Part shown: piece by piece, positions 1-8,083 of the stretch
Layout of the letters: each line of letters begins with the position of its first letter
How positions within the stretch are numbered: position 1 is the first letter of the stretch
Source: Pseudomonadota bacterium
Lineage (GTDB): Bacteria; Pseudomonadota; Alphaproteobacteria; Rickettsiales; SXRF01
DNA length: 33,074 bases
Assembly (NCBI GenBank): GCA_963205245.1
Contig: CAUJIB010000049.1
Span: 1-33,074 of the forward strand
Reading direction: 5' to 3'
Program-made: the position numbers and the translations under genes
Notes under the pieces: model-generated
Database searches by the model: none
Told to the model about the DNA's origin: nothing
What the model saw: the letters and a program-made list of their open reading frames with translations, nothing else

Positions 1-1
1 G

Positions 2-292
2 GCAGCTTTTACCAGCACCACCGCTATGGTGATTCTTGGTGCCGCGGCATTATTTACAGCTATTGCCATTGGCTCACGCTTTATGGCATCTAAGCATTTT
101 CATACTGCTAATTTTAACTCTACTGAAATAAACGCCCAGCATACCGCTAAATACATAGCTCAGGAATTAAAAACACAAGCTGCCTGCGTTACTCAGGAAC
201 ACCCAGAAAATACCCGTGCAGACGGCAAGCAATGGGCACAAGTAATACAACCAAAAGAAACCTCTAGCTCCGTCTCTTTTGCCAGACATTAA
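2..292 (+). CDS. Hypothetical membrane-anchored protein, 5' truncated by the window edge
   Basis: Frame is open from base 2 with no stop before the track's ATG at 26; hydrophobic N-terminal segment AAFTSTTAMVILGAAALFTAIAIG. Confidence 0.5.
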   Translation, partial: AAFTSTTAMVILGAAALFTAIAIGSRFMASKHFHTANFNSTEINAQHTAKYIAQELKTQAACVTQEHPENTRADGKQWAQVIQPKETSSSVSFARH

Positions 293-319
293 AAATCTTC
301 AACTTAAAAGGATTAGAAA

Positions 320-700
320 ATGCAACTTTCTGCAGATAACATATACATATCCAATATAGAAAACGATCAAAATGCATTAAAACGCGATTCTTTTCCTCAA
401 GGAGCTTTATCCAAAGAGTTAAAAACCTCGCTAAAAACTGCCTTAGCAAACATGAGCGACAAGGAATTTACAAAATTTTGGGAAAAGCATAAAGACGGCC
501 TACATCCTAAAAAGCAAACTCTACAAACCCTATCTTCATGGGTTGGCATTGGTGAACACCCTAATGAACAAGGTACTTTTACTGCCATAATGAGCGAAGA
601 ATTGGTAACCCGACAAGCCCGTCCAATAAAAGCATCTCCAGAAGTAGCCAATGTAACAAGTTCTGGAACAAAATCATCACTAAACATAGCAAAAGCTTAA
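320..700 (+). CDS. Hypothetical protein (126 aa)
   Basis: ORF 28 nt after the previous one; AAAAGGATT Shine-Dalgarno-like sequence upstream; no recognised family. Confidence 0.6.
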   Translation: MQLSADNIYISNIENDQNALKRDSFPQGALSKELKTSLKTALANMSDKEFTKFWEKHKDGLHPKKQTLQTLSSWVGIGEHPNEQGTFTAIMSEELVTRQARPIKASPEVANVTSSGTKSSLNIAKA

Positions 701-2562
701 TCACTACCACCGTGGAAATGCCGGTAAATGGCGGCGGCTTTTTCTTTGCTGATTCCTTCTACACTTGCGATTTCTTCAATGCTTGCTGCGGCTACTGCCC
801 GCGCTGAACCGAAATGATGGAGCAAGGCTTTTTTACGCGCCGCGCCGATTCCCGTTATAACATCCAGCTCTGAAACCTGCATGGATTTACTGCGCTTGTT
901 GCGGTGCGCGCCAATAGCGAAGCGATGCGCCTCATCCCGCAACCGCTGCAAATAATGCAGCACCGGATCATTCACAGGCAGTTGAAAAGCCTCCCTGCTG
1001 GTCATAAAAAAATGTTCGCGTCCAGCATTCCTATCTTCACCTTTGGCGATGCCTACATATATAATATCACTAATTCCAAGCTCTTCAAAAACCTGTGTAG
1101 CAATGCTTAACTGCCCTGCCCCGCCATCTATTAATACAAGGTCAGGCTTGTTGTCTTTTTCTTCCTGCAAGCGCTTGAAACGCCTAGTAAGAACTTCACG
1201 CAACATGGCATAATCATCACCGCCTACCGTATCAGCTCTTTTTATGTCAAACTTACGATACTGATTTTTGATAAAGCCATTTTCTCCGGCAACTATCATT
1301 GCCCCTACAGAATTGGTACCGCTGATATGGCTGTTATCATAAACTTCTATGCGTTTTGGAATATCATCCAAGCAGAATAATTCCTGTACAGCCTGCAATG
1401 CTTTCTTTTGTGATACACTACTTGCCAGATGGCGAACCAGTGCTTCTTTTGCATTACGCAAAGCCTGTTCCATTAATTCACGCTTATCACCGCGCTGTGG
1501 AAAAACTATATTAACCATGTAATCGTTACTAAGGCGTAATGCTTCTTCCAAAAGTTCTGTATCATCTAATTCTTCGCTCACTAAAATAAGTTTTGGCACT
1601 GGCTGCGATTGATAAAACTGTCCGATAAAGCTGGATATAACTTCACTAGATTTATGCTCATGGGTATTACTTGGAAAATAATTTTTACTGCCGTAATTAC
1701 GTCCGCCGCGAAAACTGAAAATCTGCACACAACAATTATCACCATCACGGGCAATGGCAATTAAATCTGCATCTTCTATTGTGCTGCTGTTTAACTTACT
1801 TTGTTGCTGCACCTGAGTGATTGAGCGGATACGGTCACGGATTGTCCCAGCTTTTTCATAATCCATTGCTATGCTTGCAGCCTGCATCTGCTGCAATAAT
1901 TCTTCCTGAATCTGCCTGCTTTTTCCTGATAAAAAATCCTGTGCCTGACGATTAAGGTCGGCATAATCTTCCTTGCTGATATAATTTACGCAGGGAGCAG
2001 AACAGCGTTTTATTTGATACTGCAAACATGGGCGCGTACGATTTTTGAAAATATTATCACTACAATTTCTAAGCAGGAATGCTTTTTGCAATAGGGTAAT
2101 TGTTTCATCAACCGCACCGGCAGAAACAAACGGACCGAAATATTTTTCTTTGCTTTCTTTTGCCCCACGATGCTTATATATCCTAGGAAAATCATGAGAA
2201 ACAGAAAGAGCTATATAAGGAAATGATTTATCGTCTTTGAGCAAAATATTATAACGCGGCGAATATTTTTTTATCATATTCGCTTCCAGCAATAACGCTT
2301 CTGCTTCCGAGCGTGTAGTAATAATTTCCATTTTGACTGTCATGGAAATCATCCGCTGCAAACGTGTGTTAAGGGCAGAAGTATTTATATAATTCATCAC
2401 CCGATTTTTTAGACTCTTCGCTTTACCAACATATAAAGTATCATCATTCGCACCAATCATACGGTACACGCCAGATGAATGGGACAATCCATTCGCGTAA
2501 CTTTTTATAATTTTACGTCCGCTTGAAAGAGATTCCTCTGATGACATTCTTTGTATTTCCAT
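697..2562 (-). CDS. uvrC: Excinuclease ABC subunit C
   Basis: N-terminal GIY-YIG region (GVYRMIGANDDTLYVGKAKSLKNRV), UVR region (MDYEKAGTIRDRI), UvrC RNase H-like region (IEVYDNSHISGTNSVGAMIV, DLVLIDGGAGQL) and C-terminal HhH (ITGIGAARKKALLHHFGS). Confidence 0.98.
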   Translation of the reverse strand: MEIQRMSSEESLSSGRKIIKSYANGLSHSSGVYRMIGANDDTLYVGKAKSLKNRVMNYINTSALNTRLQRMISMTVKMEIITTRSEAEALLLEANMIKKYSPRYNILLKDDKSFPYIALSVSHDFPRIYKHRGAKESKEKYFGPFVSAGAVDETITLLQKAFLLRNCSDNIFKNRTRPCLQYQIKRCSAPCVNYISKEDYADLNRQAQDFLSGKSRQIQEELLQQMQAASIAMDYEKAGTIRDRIRSITQVQQQSKLNSSTIEDADLIAIARDGDNCCVQIFSFRGGRNYGSKNYFPSNTHEHKSSEVISSFIGQFYQSQPVPKLILVSEELDDTELLEEALRLSNDYMVNIVFPQRGDKRELMEQALRNAKEALVRHLASSVSQKKALQAVQELFCLDDIPKRIEVYDNSHISGTNSVGAMIVAGENGFIKNQYRKFDIKRADTVGGDDYAMLREVLTRRFKRLQEEKDNKPDLVLIDGGAGQLSIATQVFEELGISDIIYVGIAKGEDRNAGREHFFMTSREAFQLPVNDPVLHYLQRLRDEAHRFAIGAHRNKRSKSMQVSELDVITGIGAARKKALLHHFGSARAVAAASIEEIASVEGISKEKAAAIYRHFHGGSD

Positions 2563-2946
2563 GACTTATATCTAATAGGTAACAGTTAATTTTCAACCTT
2601 ATAAAATAGCCCACATTTTCTGTGGATAACTCTGTGAGCAAGCATAAAAATTATACAAGTTACTAAGGCTAATCCTAGCATTTTTCCCAATTGCCTAAAA
2701 AATAGGCAGTTTTACAAACCATTGTTTTACATGAATATTATTTAATTCGTTACCGTAATATTCCCTCAATTTACAATTTATTTACCAATACCTAGAATTA
2801 ACTTTTATGCTGTGTACAAAAACCTCAATAAAACCCTTCCATTGTAAGTGGCTAGGAAATTTTTGCCTACTGAAAATAGAGCGTTTCTGACAGTTAAAAT
2901 CTTATATAAATTTCATTTTTTTTTAATGCTTAATTGATAGCATATA

Positions 2947-2966
2947 CATATCAGTCATTTGATATG
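2947..2966. promoter_or_regulatory. Dyad-symmetric site CATATCA-GTCATT-TGATATG, possible operator
   Basis: Perfect 7-bp inverted repeat with 6-nt spacer, about 92 bp before the TadG-like start codon. Confidence 0.3.
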
Positions 2967-3057
2967 CTGAGAATACGTACTTTCTAAGTGTTAATATAGC
3001 TGATGAAATAATTTATTACAAACTATAGTACAATTATTAAATCATCACATTAATTAT

Positions 3058-4323
3058 ATGAAAATATACCGTAAATTTCCAATTGAATATAGAAAGCTGC
3101 AAGATTCGCAACAAGGCTCGGTTATGGTGCTGTGGGCTTTGACGTTGTCTGCAACAGTAGGGATGATAGGTATAGGCTTGGAAACCGGAAACTGGTATCT
3201 TACCAAGCGTAACCTTCAATCATCAACAGATGCAGCAGCAATAGGTGCAGCATATGAAAATAATTCAACAGCGCGTACCTCAAGTGCCAGTACGGAAATG
3301 ACACGTAACGGTTTTGGCAGCAGCGCAGGAGTTACGGTCACCGTAAACAATCCTCCGTTAAATGGCAGCTATACCACCAATAGCAACGCTGTTGAAGTCA
3401 TCGCTTCACAACCACAACCTACAATGTTTTCCGCCGTTCTTATGTCACAAACTCCGGTTATAACAGTTCGATCTGTTGCCGTTCGTCAAACGGCTGGTAA
3501 TGCCTGTGTACTAGCTCTAAATAGCCTGTCTGCCGATACATTATTAGCAAGCGGCAGTGCTATACTTAATATGCCCAACTGTATGATCGCCGCCAATTCC
3601 ACTAATAACGGCGCTATTGACATCAAGGGTAATAGCACCGTTACAGTTCAGGGATTATATACACCCGGTAGTTATAGCGTAAACGGCTCGGCAGTCCTAA
3701 CCAGTTCTACAACCCCTGTTACTGATGGTAATCCATTGCCAGACCCGTATTCCAGCTTAGCTATCCCCTCATATTCAGGATGTGATTACAATAATTACTC
3801 TACCAACAACACTATCACAATAAATCCTGGTGTATATTGCGGCGGATTCTCACTTAATGCCCATGCCGATGTTACTATGAACCCCGGCGTTTACATTATG
3901 GATAGTGGAAGTTTTAGCATAAACGGGCAGGCCACTCTAACCGGTACAGGTGTTACCATTATCTTAACCAGCAGCACTGGCAGCAGCTACCCTACAGTTA
4001 GTATTAACGGTGGTGCGGAAGTAAATTTAACAGCCCCTACCAGTGGCACATATTCCGGCATGGCATTTTACCAAGATAGAAATGCACCCCTCAATAATTC
4101 TAATAGCTTTAATGGCGGCTCTACTATGAATATTAATGGCTCTGTTTATTTCCCTAAAGGTCAGACCACATTTAATGGAGGAAACTCTATAACAACTCCA
4201 TGTACACAAATTGTGGCCTATACTATAACTTTTAACGGCAATAACACCACGTCAATCAATTGCCCGACCAGCAACAGTATAACTCCAATAACAATACCAG
4301 CTTCTGTGACGTTAGAGGAATAG
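3058..4323 (+). CDS. TadG-like (Tad-domain) protein with repetitive Asn/Gly/Ser/Thr-rich C-terminal region
   Basis: N-terminal QQGSVMVLWALTLSATVGMIGIGLETGNWYLTKRNLQSSTDAAAIGAA is typical of TadG/Tad-domain proteins; C-terminus repeats motifs such as FSLNAHADVTMNPGVYI and FSINGQATLTGTGV. Confidence 0.8.
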   Translation: MKIYRKFPIEYRKLQDSQQGSVMVLWALTLSATVGMIGIGLETGNWYLTKRNLQSSTDAAAIGAAYENNSTARTSSASTEMTRNGFGSSAGVTVTVNNPPLNGSYTTNSNAVEVIASQPQPTMFSAVLMSQTPVITVRSVAVRQTAGNACVLALNSLSADTLLASGSAILNMPNCMIAANSTNNGAIDIKGNSTVTVQGLYTPGSYSVNGSAVLTSSTTPVTDGNPLPDPYSSLAIPSYSGCDYNNYSTNNTITINPGVYCGGFSLNAHADVTMNPGVYIMDSGSFSINGQATLTGTGVTIILTSSTGSSYPTVSINGGAEVNLTAPTSGTYSGMAFYQDRNAPLNNSNSFNGGSTMNINGSVYFPKGQTTFNGGNSITTPCTQIVAYTITFNGNNTTSINCPTSNSITPITIPASVTLEE

Positions 4324-4327
4324 CGAT

Positions 4328-4783
4328 ATGTTATTTATATTTAGGAAAAAACTAAAAGCATTTTATTCTGATTGCCAAGGCTTGGCGGCATTAGAGATGG
4401 CTCTTATTATAAGTGCTGTATTTGCCGCCACACCGCTTATTTTTGATCTGGCAGCAATAATTAATGCCTCTAATACTCTTGGGGGTGGCTTACGCGCCGG
4501 TGTGCAGCTTGCTACTTTTCAACCAAGTAACACTTCTGGCATAACTCAGACTATACAAACAGCCAGTGGTTTTGAAGCTAATTCAGTAACCGTCAGCACA
4601 TCTGAATTTTGTGAATGCTCTGGAGTTAGTGCCACTTGTGGCGTTGCTTGTTATGGGGGAGCTAATCCATATAAATATATAACTTTAACCGCCAATTATT
4701 CTGTCCCAGTTCTTCTAAAATATCCGGGATTTGACAATGCAACTTATCCAATAAGCAAATCCATAACCGTTCGTACCCAATAA
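4328..4783 (+). CDS. TadE/TadG-like pilus-assembly protein
   Basis: Short charged leader, then CQGLAALEMALIISAVFAATPLIFDLAAII; lies 4 nt after the TadG-like gene. Confidence 0.75.
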   Translation: MLFIFRKKLKAFYSDCQGLAALEMALIISAVFAATPLIFDLAAIINASNTLGGGLRAGVQLATFQPSNTSGITQTIQTASGFEANSVTVSTSEFCECSGVSATCGVACYGGANPYKYITLTANYSVPVLLKYPGFDNATYPISKSITVRTQ

Positions 4784-4787
4784 AATT

Positions 4788-5186
4788 ATGCAAAACAAAC
4801 TAAAAAAACTTTGGAAAAACAATGAAGGTTCAGAAGCCATAGAGATGGCCTTTGTGCTTCCTGTTTTCTTATTATTTGTACTTGGCATTATTGAGTTCGG
4901 TAGAGCATACTGGATTATGCATTCTATGCAGCTTTCTATAGATGAAGCAGGAAGATATGCAATGCTGAATACAACAGCAAGCGATACGCAAATAGTTTCC
5001 ACGGCAAAAGGCAACCTTTATGGATTAAACTCCAATGATTTTACTGTAACATCTACATCGCAAACTATAAGTGGGGTAAATTATAAACGCATTGTCGCAA
5101 CTTATGTTTTTTCATTTACTGTACCGAATCTTTTACCATTTGGTAATTTAACCCTTACCCGTCAAACTACAGTTCCGCTTTTATAG
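4788..5186 (+). CDS. TadE-family pseudopilin-like protein
   Basis: NNEGSEAIEMAFVLPVFLLFVLGIIEFGRAYWIMHSMQLSIDEAGRYAM is a classic TadE-like N-terminus. Confidence 0.85.
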   Translation: MQNKLKKLWKNNEGSEAIEMAFVLPVFLLFVLGIIEFGRAYWIMHSMQLSIDEAGRYAMLNTTASDTQIVSTAKGNLYGLNSNDFTVTSTSQTISGVNYKRIVATYVFSFTVPNLLPFGNLTLTRQTTVPLL

Positions 5187-5263
5187 ATCATATATCCTTC
5201 ATAATAAAATATTTTACTTATAGCCCCTTGCATATTCATATATAAACAAGTAGTTTATCCGTC

Positions 5264-6067
5264 ATGAGACGTTACAAAACAAACAACTGTTTTTTTGCTA
5301 TGGGTTTAAGCGTAGCATTGCTTTCAGGTTGCGACCAGATAGAGAGTTCACAAGAAAACCCTAAAACTGAAATTGAAACAGAATTACTCCGTAAAAATGG
5401 CAATAATCTGGTTGAAAGCGGAAAAGCAGAGGAGGCTGTTATTGTCTTCGATAAAATACTGGAATCAGATCCTAAAAATATTTTGGCTTATAACAGTAAA
5501 GCTATAGCTTTTGATCATGGAGGCAACCATCTCGCAGCACAGGATATTTATCAAGCTGCGCTATCAATAGATCCTGAATCACTTCTTATTAAAAATAATC
5601 TGGCTATGTCTCTTATCCTTAATCAACAGGCAAAACAGGCAATTGAAGTTCTTGAACCTATAGTAAAAGATGCTAAGAACAAAAAATCTCCGCACGTATC
5701 CATTATACGCCATAACCTTGCCTTAGCATACGGTGTTTCCGGACAACAGGAAAAAGCGACAAAACTGAACCTACAGGATATGAACAAAGAGCAAGCACAA
5801 GAAAATATTGTATTTTATGAAAAATACAGCAAGATTTACAATAAGCCAAAATCAAAAGACAATAGTGACAAGGAAACAAGTTCTTATAATTCAAAAAACA
5901 ATATTGGCTTTATAACTACTCCCCCACCTCCTCCGCAGATGCTCAAAAAACCAGATGTACCTGTAAAAATCTCCACAAAAAATACTGTAAAACCTGAATC
6001 TAAAACCACAACCATAGAGGATTCCACATTTTTTGGTAAGGATACGGTTTATAGCTACCCCAAATAA
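5264..6067 (+). CDS. TPR-repeat lipoprotein (TadD-like)
   Basis: Lipobox ALLSGC; TPR-like repeats (LRKNGNNLVESGKAEEAVIVFDKILESDPKNILAYNSKAIAFDHGG); proline-rich C-terminal tail. Confidence 0.75.
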   Translation: MRRYKTNNCFFAMGLSVALLSGCDQIESSQENPKTEIETELLRKNGNNLVESGKAEEAVIVFDKILESDPKNILAYNSKAIAFDHGGNHLAAQDIYQAALSIDPESLLIKNNLAMSLILNQQAKQAIEVLEPIVKDAKNKKSPHVSIIRHNLALAYGVSGQQEKATKLNLQDMNKEQAQENIVFYEKYSKIYNKPKSKDNSDKETSSYNSKNNIGFITTPPPPPQMLKKPDVPVKISTKNTVKPESKTTTIEDSTFFGKDTVYSYPK

Positions 6068-6077
6068 TTCTCCATTA

Positions 6078-6105
6078 TTGACTTAATTTAACAAGAGCCT
6101 ATAGT
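6078..6105 (+). promoter_or_regulatory. Putative sigma70-type promoter of the kdp operon
   Basis: TTGACT (6078-6083), 16-nt spacer, TATAGT (6100-6105); 33 nt ahead of the first micro-ORF. Confidence 0.5.
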
Positions 6106-6137
6106 GTGCTTTCGTAATCAACAAACAAGAGAATAAA

Positions 6138-6224
6138 ATGTTTTCATTTTTTGTGCTTGGTACATCATTCTTTATCATAACCTATGCTTTTATATGGCTA
6201 TGTGATTCCTTGAAGGAAGAGTAA
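6138..6224 (+). CDS. 28-aa membrane micropeptide upstream of kdpF (not in supplied ORF track)
   Basis: ATG...TAA translates to MFSFFVLGTSFFIITYAFIWLCDSLKEE; one predicted TM helix; AGAGAA upstream; 2 nt before kdpF. Confidence 0.6.
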   Translation: MFSFFVLGTSFFIITYAFIWLCDSLKEE

Positions 6225-6226
6225 TT

Positions 6227-6316
6227 ATGGAGCTTTATATTATAGTTGGAATTATAGCTTTAGTTCTGTTTGTATATCTTGTTGTTGCGACCATTAAACC
6301 AGAAATTTTTCCATAG
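6227..6316 (+). CDS. kdpF: K+-transporting ATPase subunit KdpF (not in supplied ORF track)
   Basis: Translates to MELYIIVGIIALVLFVYLVVATIKPEIFP, matching the KdpF pattern (single TM helix, ...YLV..ai.PE.F); GGAAGAG Shine-Dalgarno; directly before kdpA. Confidence 0.9.
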   Translation: MELYIIVGIIALVLFVYLVVATIKPEIFP

Positions 6317-6331
6317 AATTTTCTTAAAATT

Positions 6332-8083
6332 ATGCCTACATACATTCATATTATATTATGTTTAGCTATTGTCACATTTAGTATAAAACCCCTTGGTATC
6401 TATATAGCTAATGTGTTCATGGGAAAACGAACCATATTAAGGAAATTACTTGGCTGGCTGGAAATATTAATTTACAAAATATGTAGTATAAATAACAAAG
6501 AAGAGATGGATTGGGTGCGCTATGCCAGCTCCATGGTTTTATTTGGTTTTTTAGGCTTTGCATTATTATTTTTTATTTTAATTTTTCAAAATTTCCTTCC
6601 CTTAAATCCACAGAACTTTGCAGGCGTTGCCCCAGACATTGCTTTTAATGCTGCCATAGGTTTTGTTACTAATGGTAACTGGCAGAGTTATGCTGGAGAA
6701 AACACCCTAAGTAACTTTTCACAAACTATCGGTCTTGCTGTACAGAATTTTGTGTCAACTGCCACCGGAATGGCAGCTTTTGCTGCTCTTGCCCGCGGTT
6801 TTTCCCGCAGGCAAACCAAAAATATAGGTAATTTTTATGTAGATGTAGTACGCGGCACTTTATACATATTCCTTCCTTTATCCTTTATTTTTGCTGTTTT
6901 TTTAACTTCCCAAGGGGTCATACAGAATATCTCCCCATATATTGAATATGCACCTCTTGAAAATTCCATTGCCGTAAATAATGATAACGAATCACACCCA
7001 AAATTAATTCCACAAGGAGCAGTCGCTTCACAGGTTGCAATCAGAACCATAGGTAGCGGCGGCGGAGGTTTTTTTGCGGTAAATGGTGCTCATCCTTTTG
7101 AAAACCCTACTCCCCTTACTAACTTTTTCCAGATCATAGCTATTTTACTAATACCGACTGCTATTATTTATGCTTTTGGTGTTATTATAGGTGACAGAAG
7201 GCAAGGCTGGGCATTGCTTGCAGTTATGTCTATAATCTTTATTCCGTCTCTTATAACCACAATTATATACGAGCAAAGCCCTAATCCATTATTCAATGAA
7301 AAAATAATTGATAGTTCTGCTGGCAATATGGAAGGTAAAGAAGTCAGATTCGGGACAGCTAACGCCTCTCTAAGGGCAACCGTAGCAACTGCTACATCTA
7401 ACAGCTCTCCTAATTATATGTTGGATTCTTTTTCACCACTTGGAGCACTAGCACCTATTATCCTGACCCAATTCAGTGAGGTTATTTTCGGCGGTATCGG
7501 AAGTGGTCTTTATAATATATTGGCATTTGTGATTCTTACTGTATTTATAGGCGGTCTTATGGTTGGTCGTGCGCCTGAATATATGGGCAAAAAGATAAGT
7601 ACATTTGATATAAAAATGGCATCAGTTATTATAATAGTTCCAGCAATGGTTGTATTATTTGGAACCGCTATAGCGGTTTCTACCGAGGCAGGTAAGGCTG
7701 GAATTTTTAATTACGGCGCACAAGGTTTTACCGAGATACTATATGCTTTTTCTTCTGCTGGAAATAATGATGGCGGTTCATTCGCCGGTCTAAAAACCAA
7801 TAGTGAATTTTATAATATCGCTCTTGCTATATCCATGTTCTGCAGTCGTTATTTTGTAATAACCTCTGCTATTGCTATTGCCGGTTCTTTTGCGAGTAAG
7901 AACATTTCTCCCATAAACGCGGGAACTCTGCCAACCCATACACCTAGTTTTGTATTCCTGCTGACTTGGATACTTATTATGGTGGGTATATTAACTTATA
8001 TTCCGTCAATTGTTTTTGGTCCAATTGCAGAACATCTTCATATAGAAAACCTAAAAAACAATAATATGATGACAATAAAATGA
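6332..8083 (+). CDS. kdpA: K+-transporting ATPase subunit KdpA
   Basis: Motifs [72 protein letters not shown]. Confidence 0.97.
   Translation: MPTYIHIILCLAIVTFSIKPLGIYIANVFMGKRTILRKLLGWLEILIYKICSINNKEEMDWVRYASSMVLFGFLGFALLFFILIFQNFLPLNPQNFAGVAPDIAFNAAIGFVTNGNWQSYAGENTLSNFSQTIGLAVQNFVSTATGMAAFAALARGFSRRQTKNIGNFYVDVVRGTLYIFLPLSFIFAVFLTSQGVIQNISPYIEYAPLENSIAVNNDNESHPKLIPQGAVASQVAIRTIGSGGGGFFAVNGAHPFENPTPLTNFFQIIAILLIPTAIIYAFGVIIGDRRQGWALLAVMSIIFIPSLITTIIYEQSPNPLFNEKIIDSSAGNMEGKEVRFGTANASLRATVATATSNSSPNYMLDSFSPLGALAPIILTQFSEVIFGGIGSGLYNILAFVILTVFIGGLMVGRAPEYMGKKISTFDIKMASVIIIVPAMVVLFGTAIAVSTEAGKAGIFNYGAQGFTEILYAFSSAGNNDGGSFAGLKTNSEFYNIALAISMFCSRYFVITSAIAIAGSFASKNISPINAGTLPTHTPSFVFLLTWILIMVGILTYIPSIVFGPIAEHLHIENLKNNNMMTIK

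Noticed and set aside
2692-2708. TGCCTA-AAAAA-TAGGCA hairpin in the uvrC–tadG gap
   Set aside because: Short AT-rich stem in divergent intergenic DNA; not enough to call a terminator or RNA.
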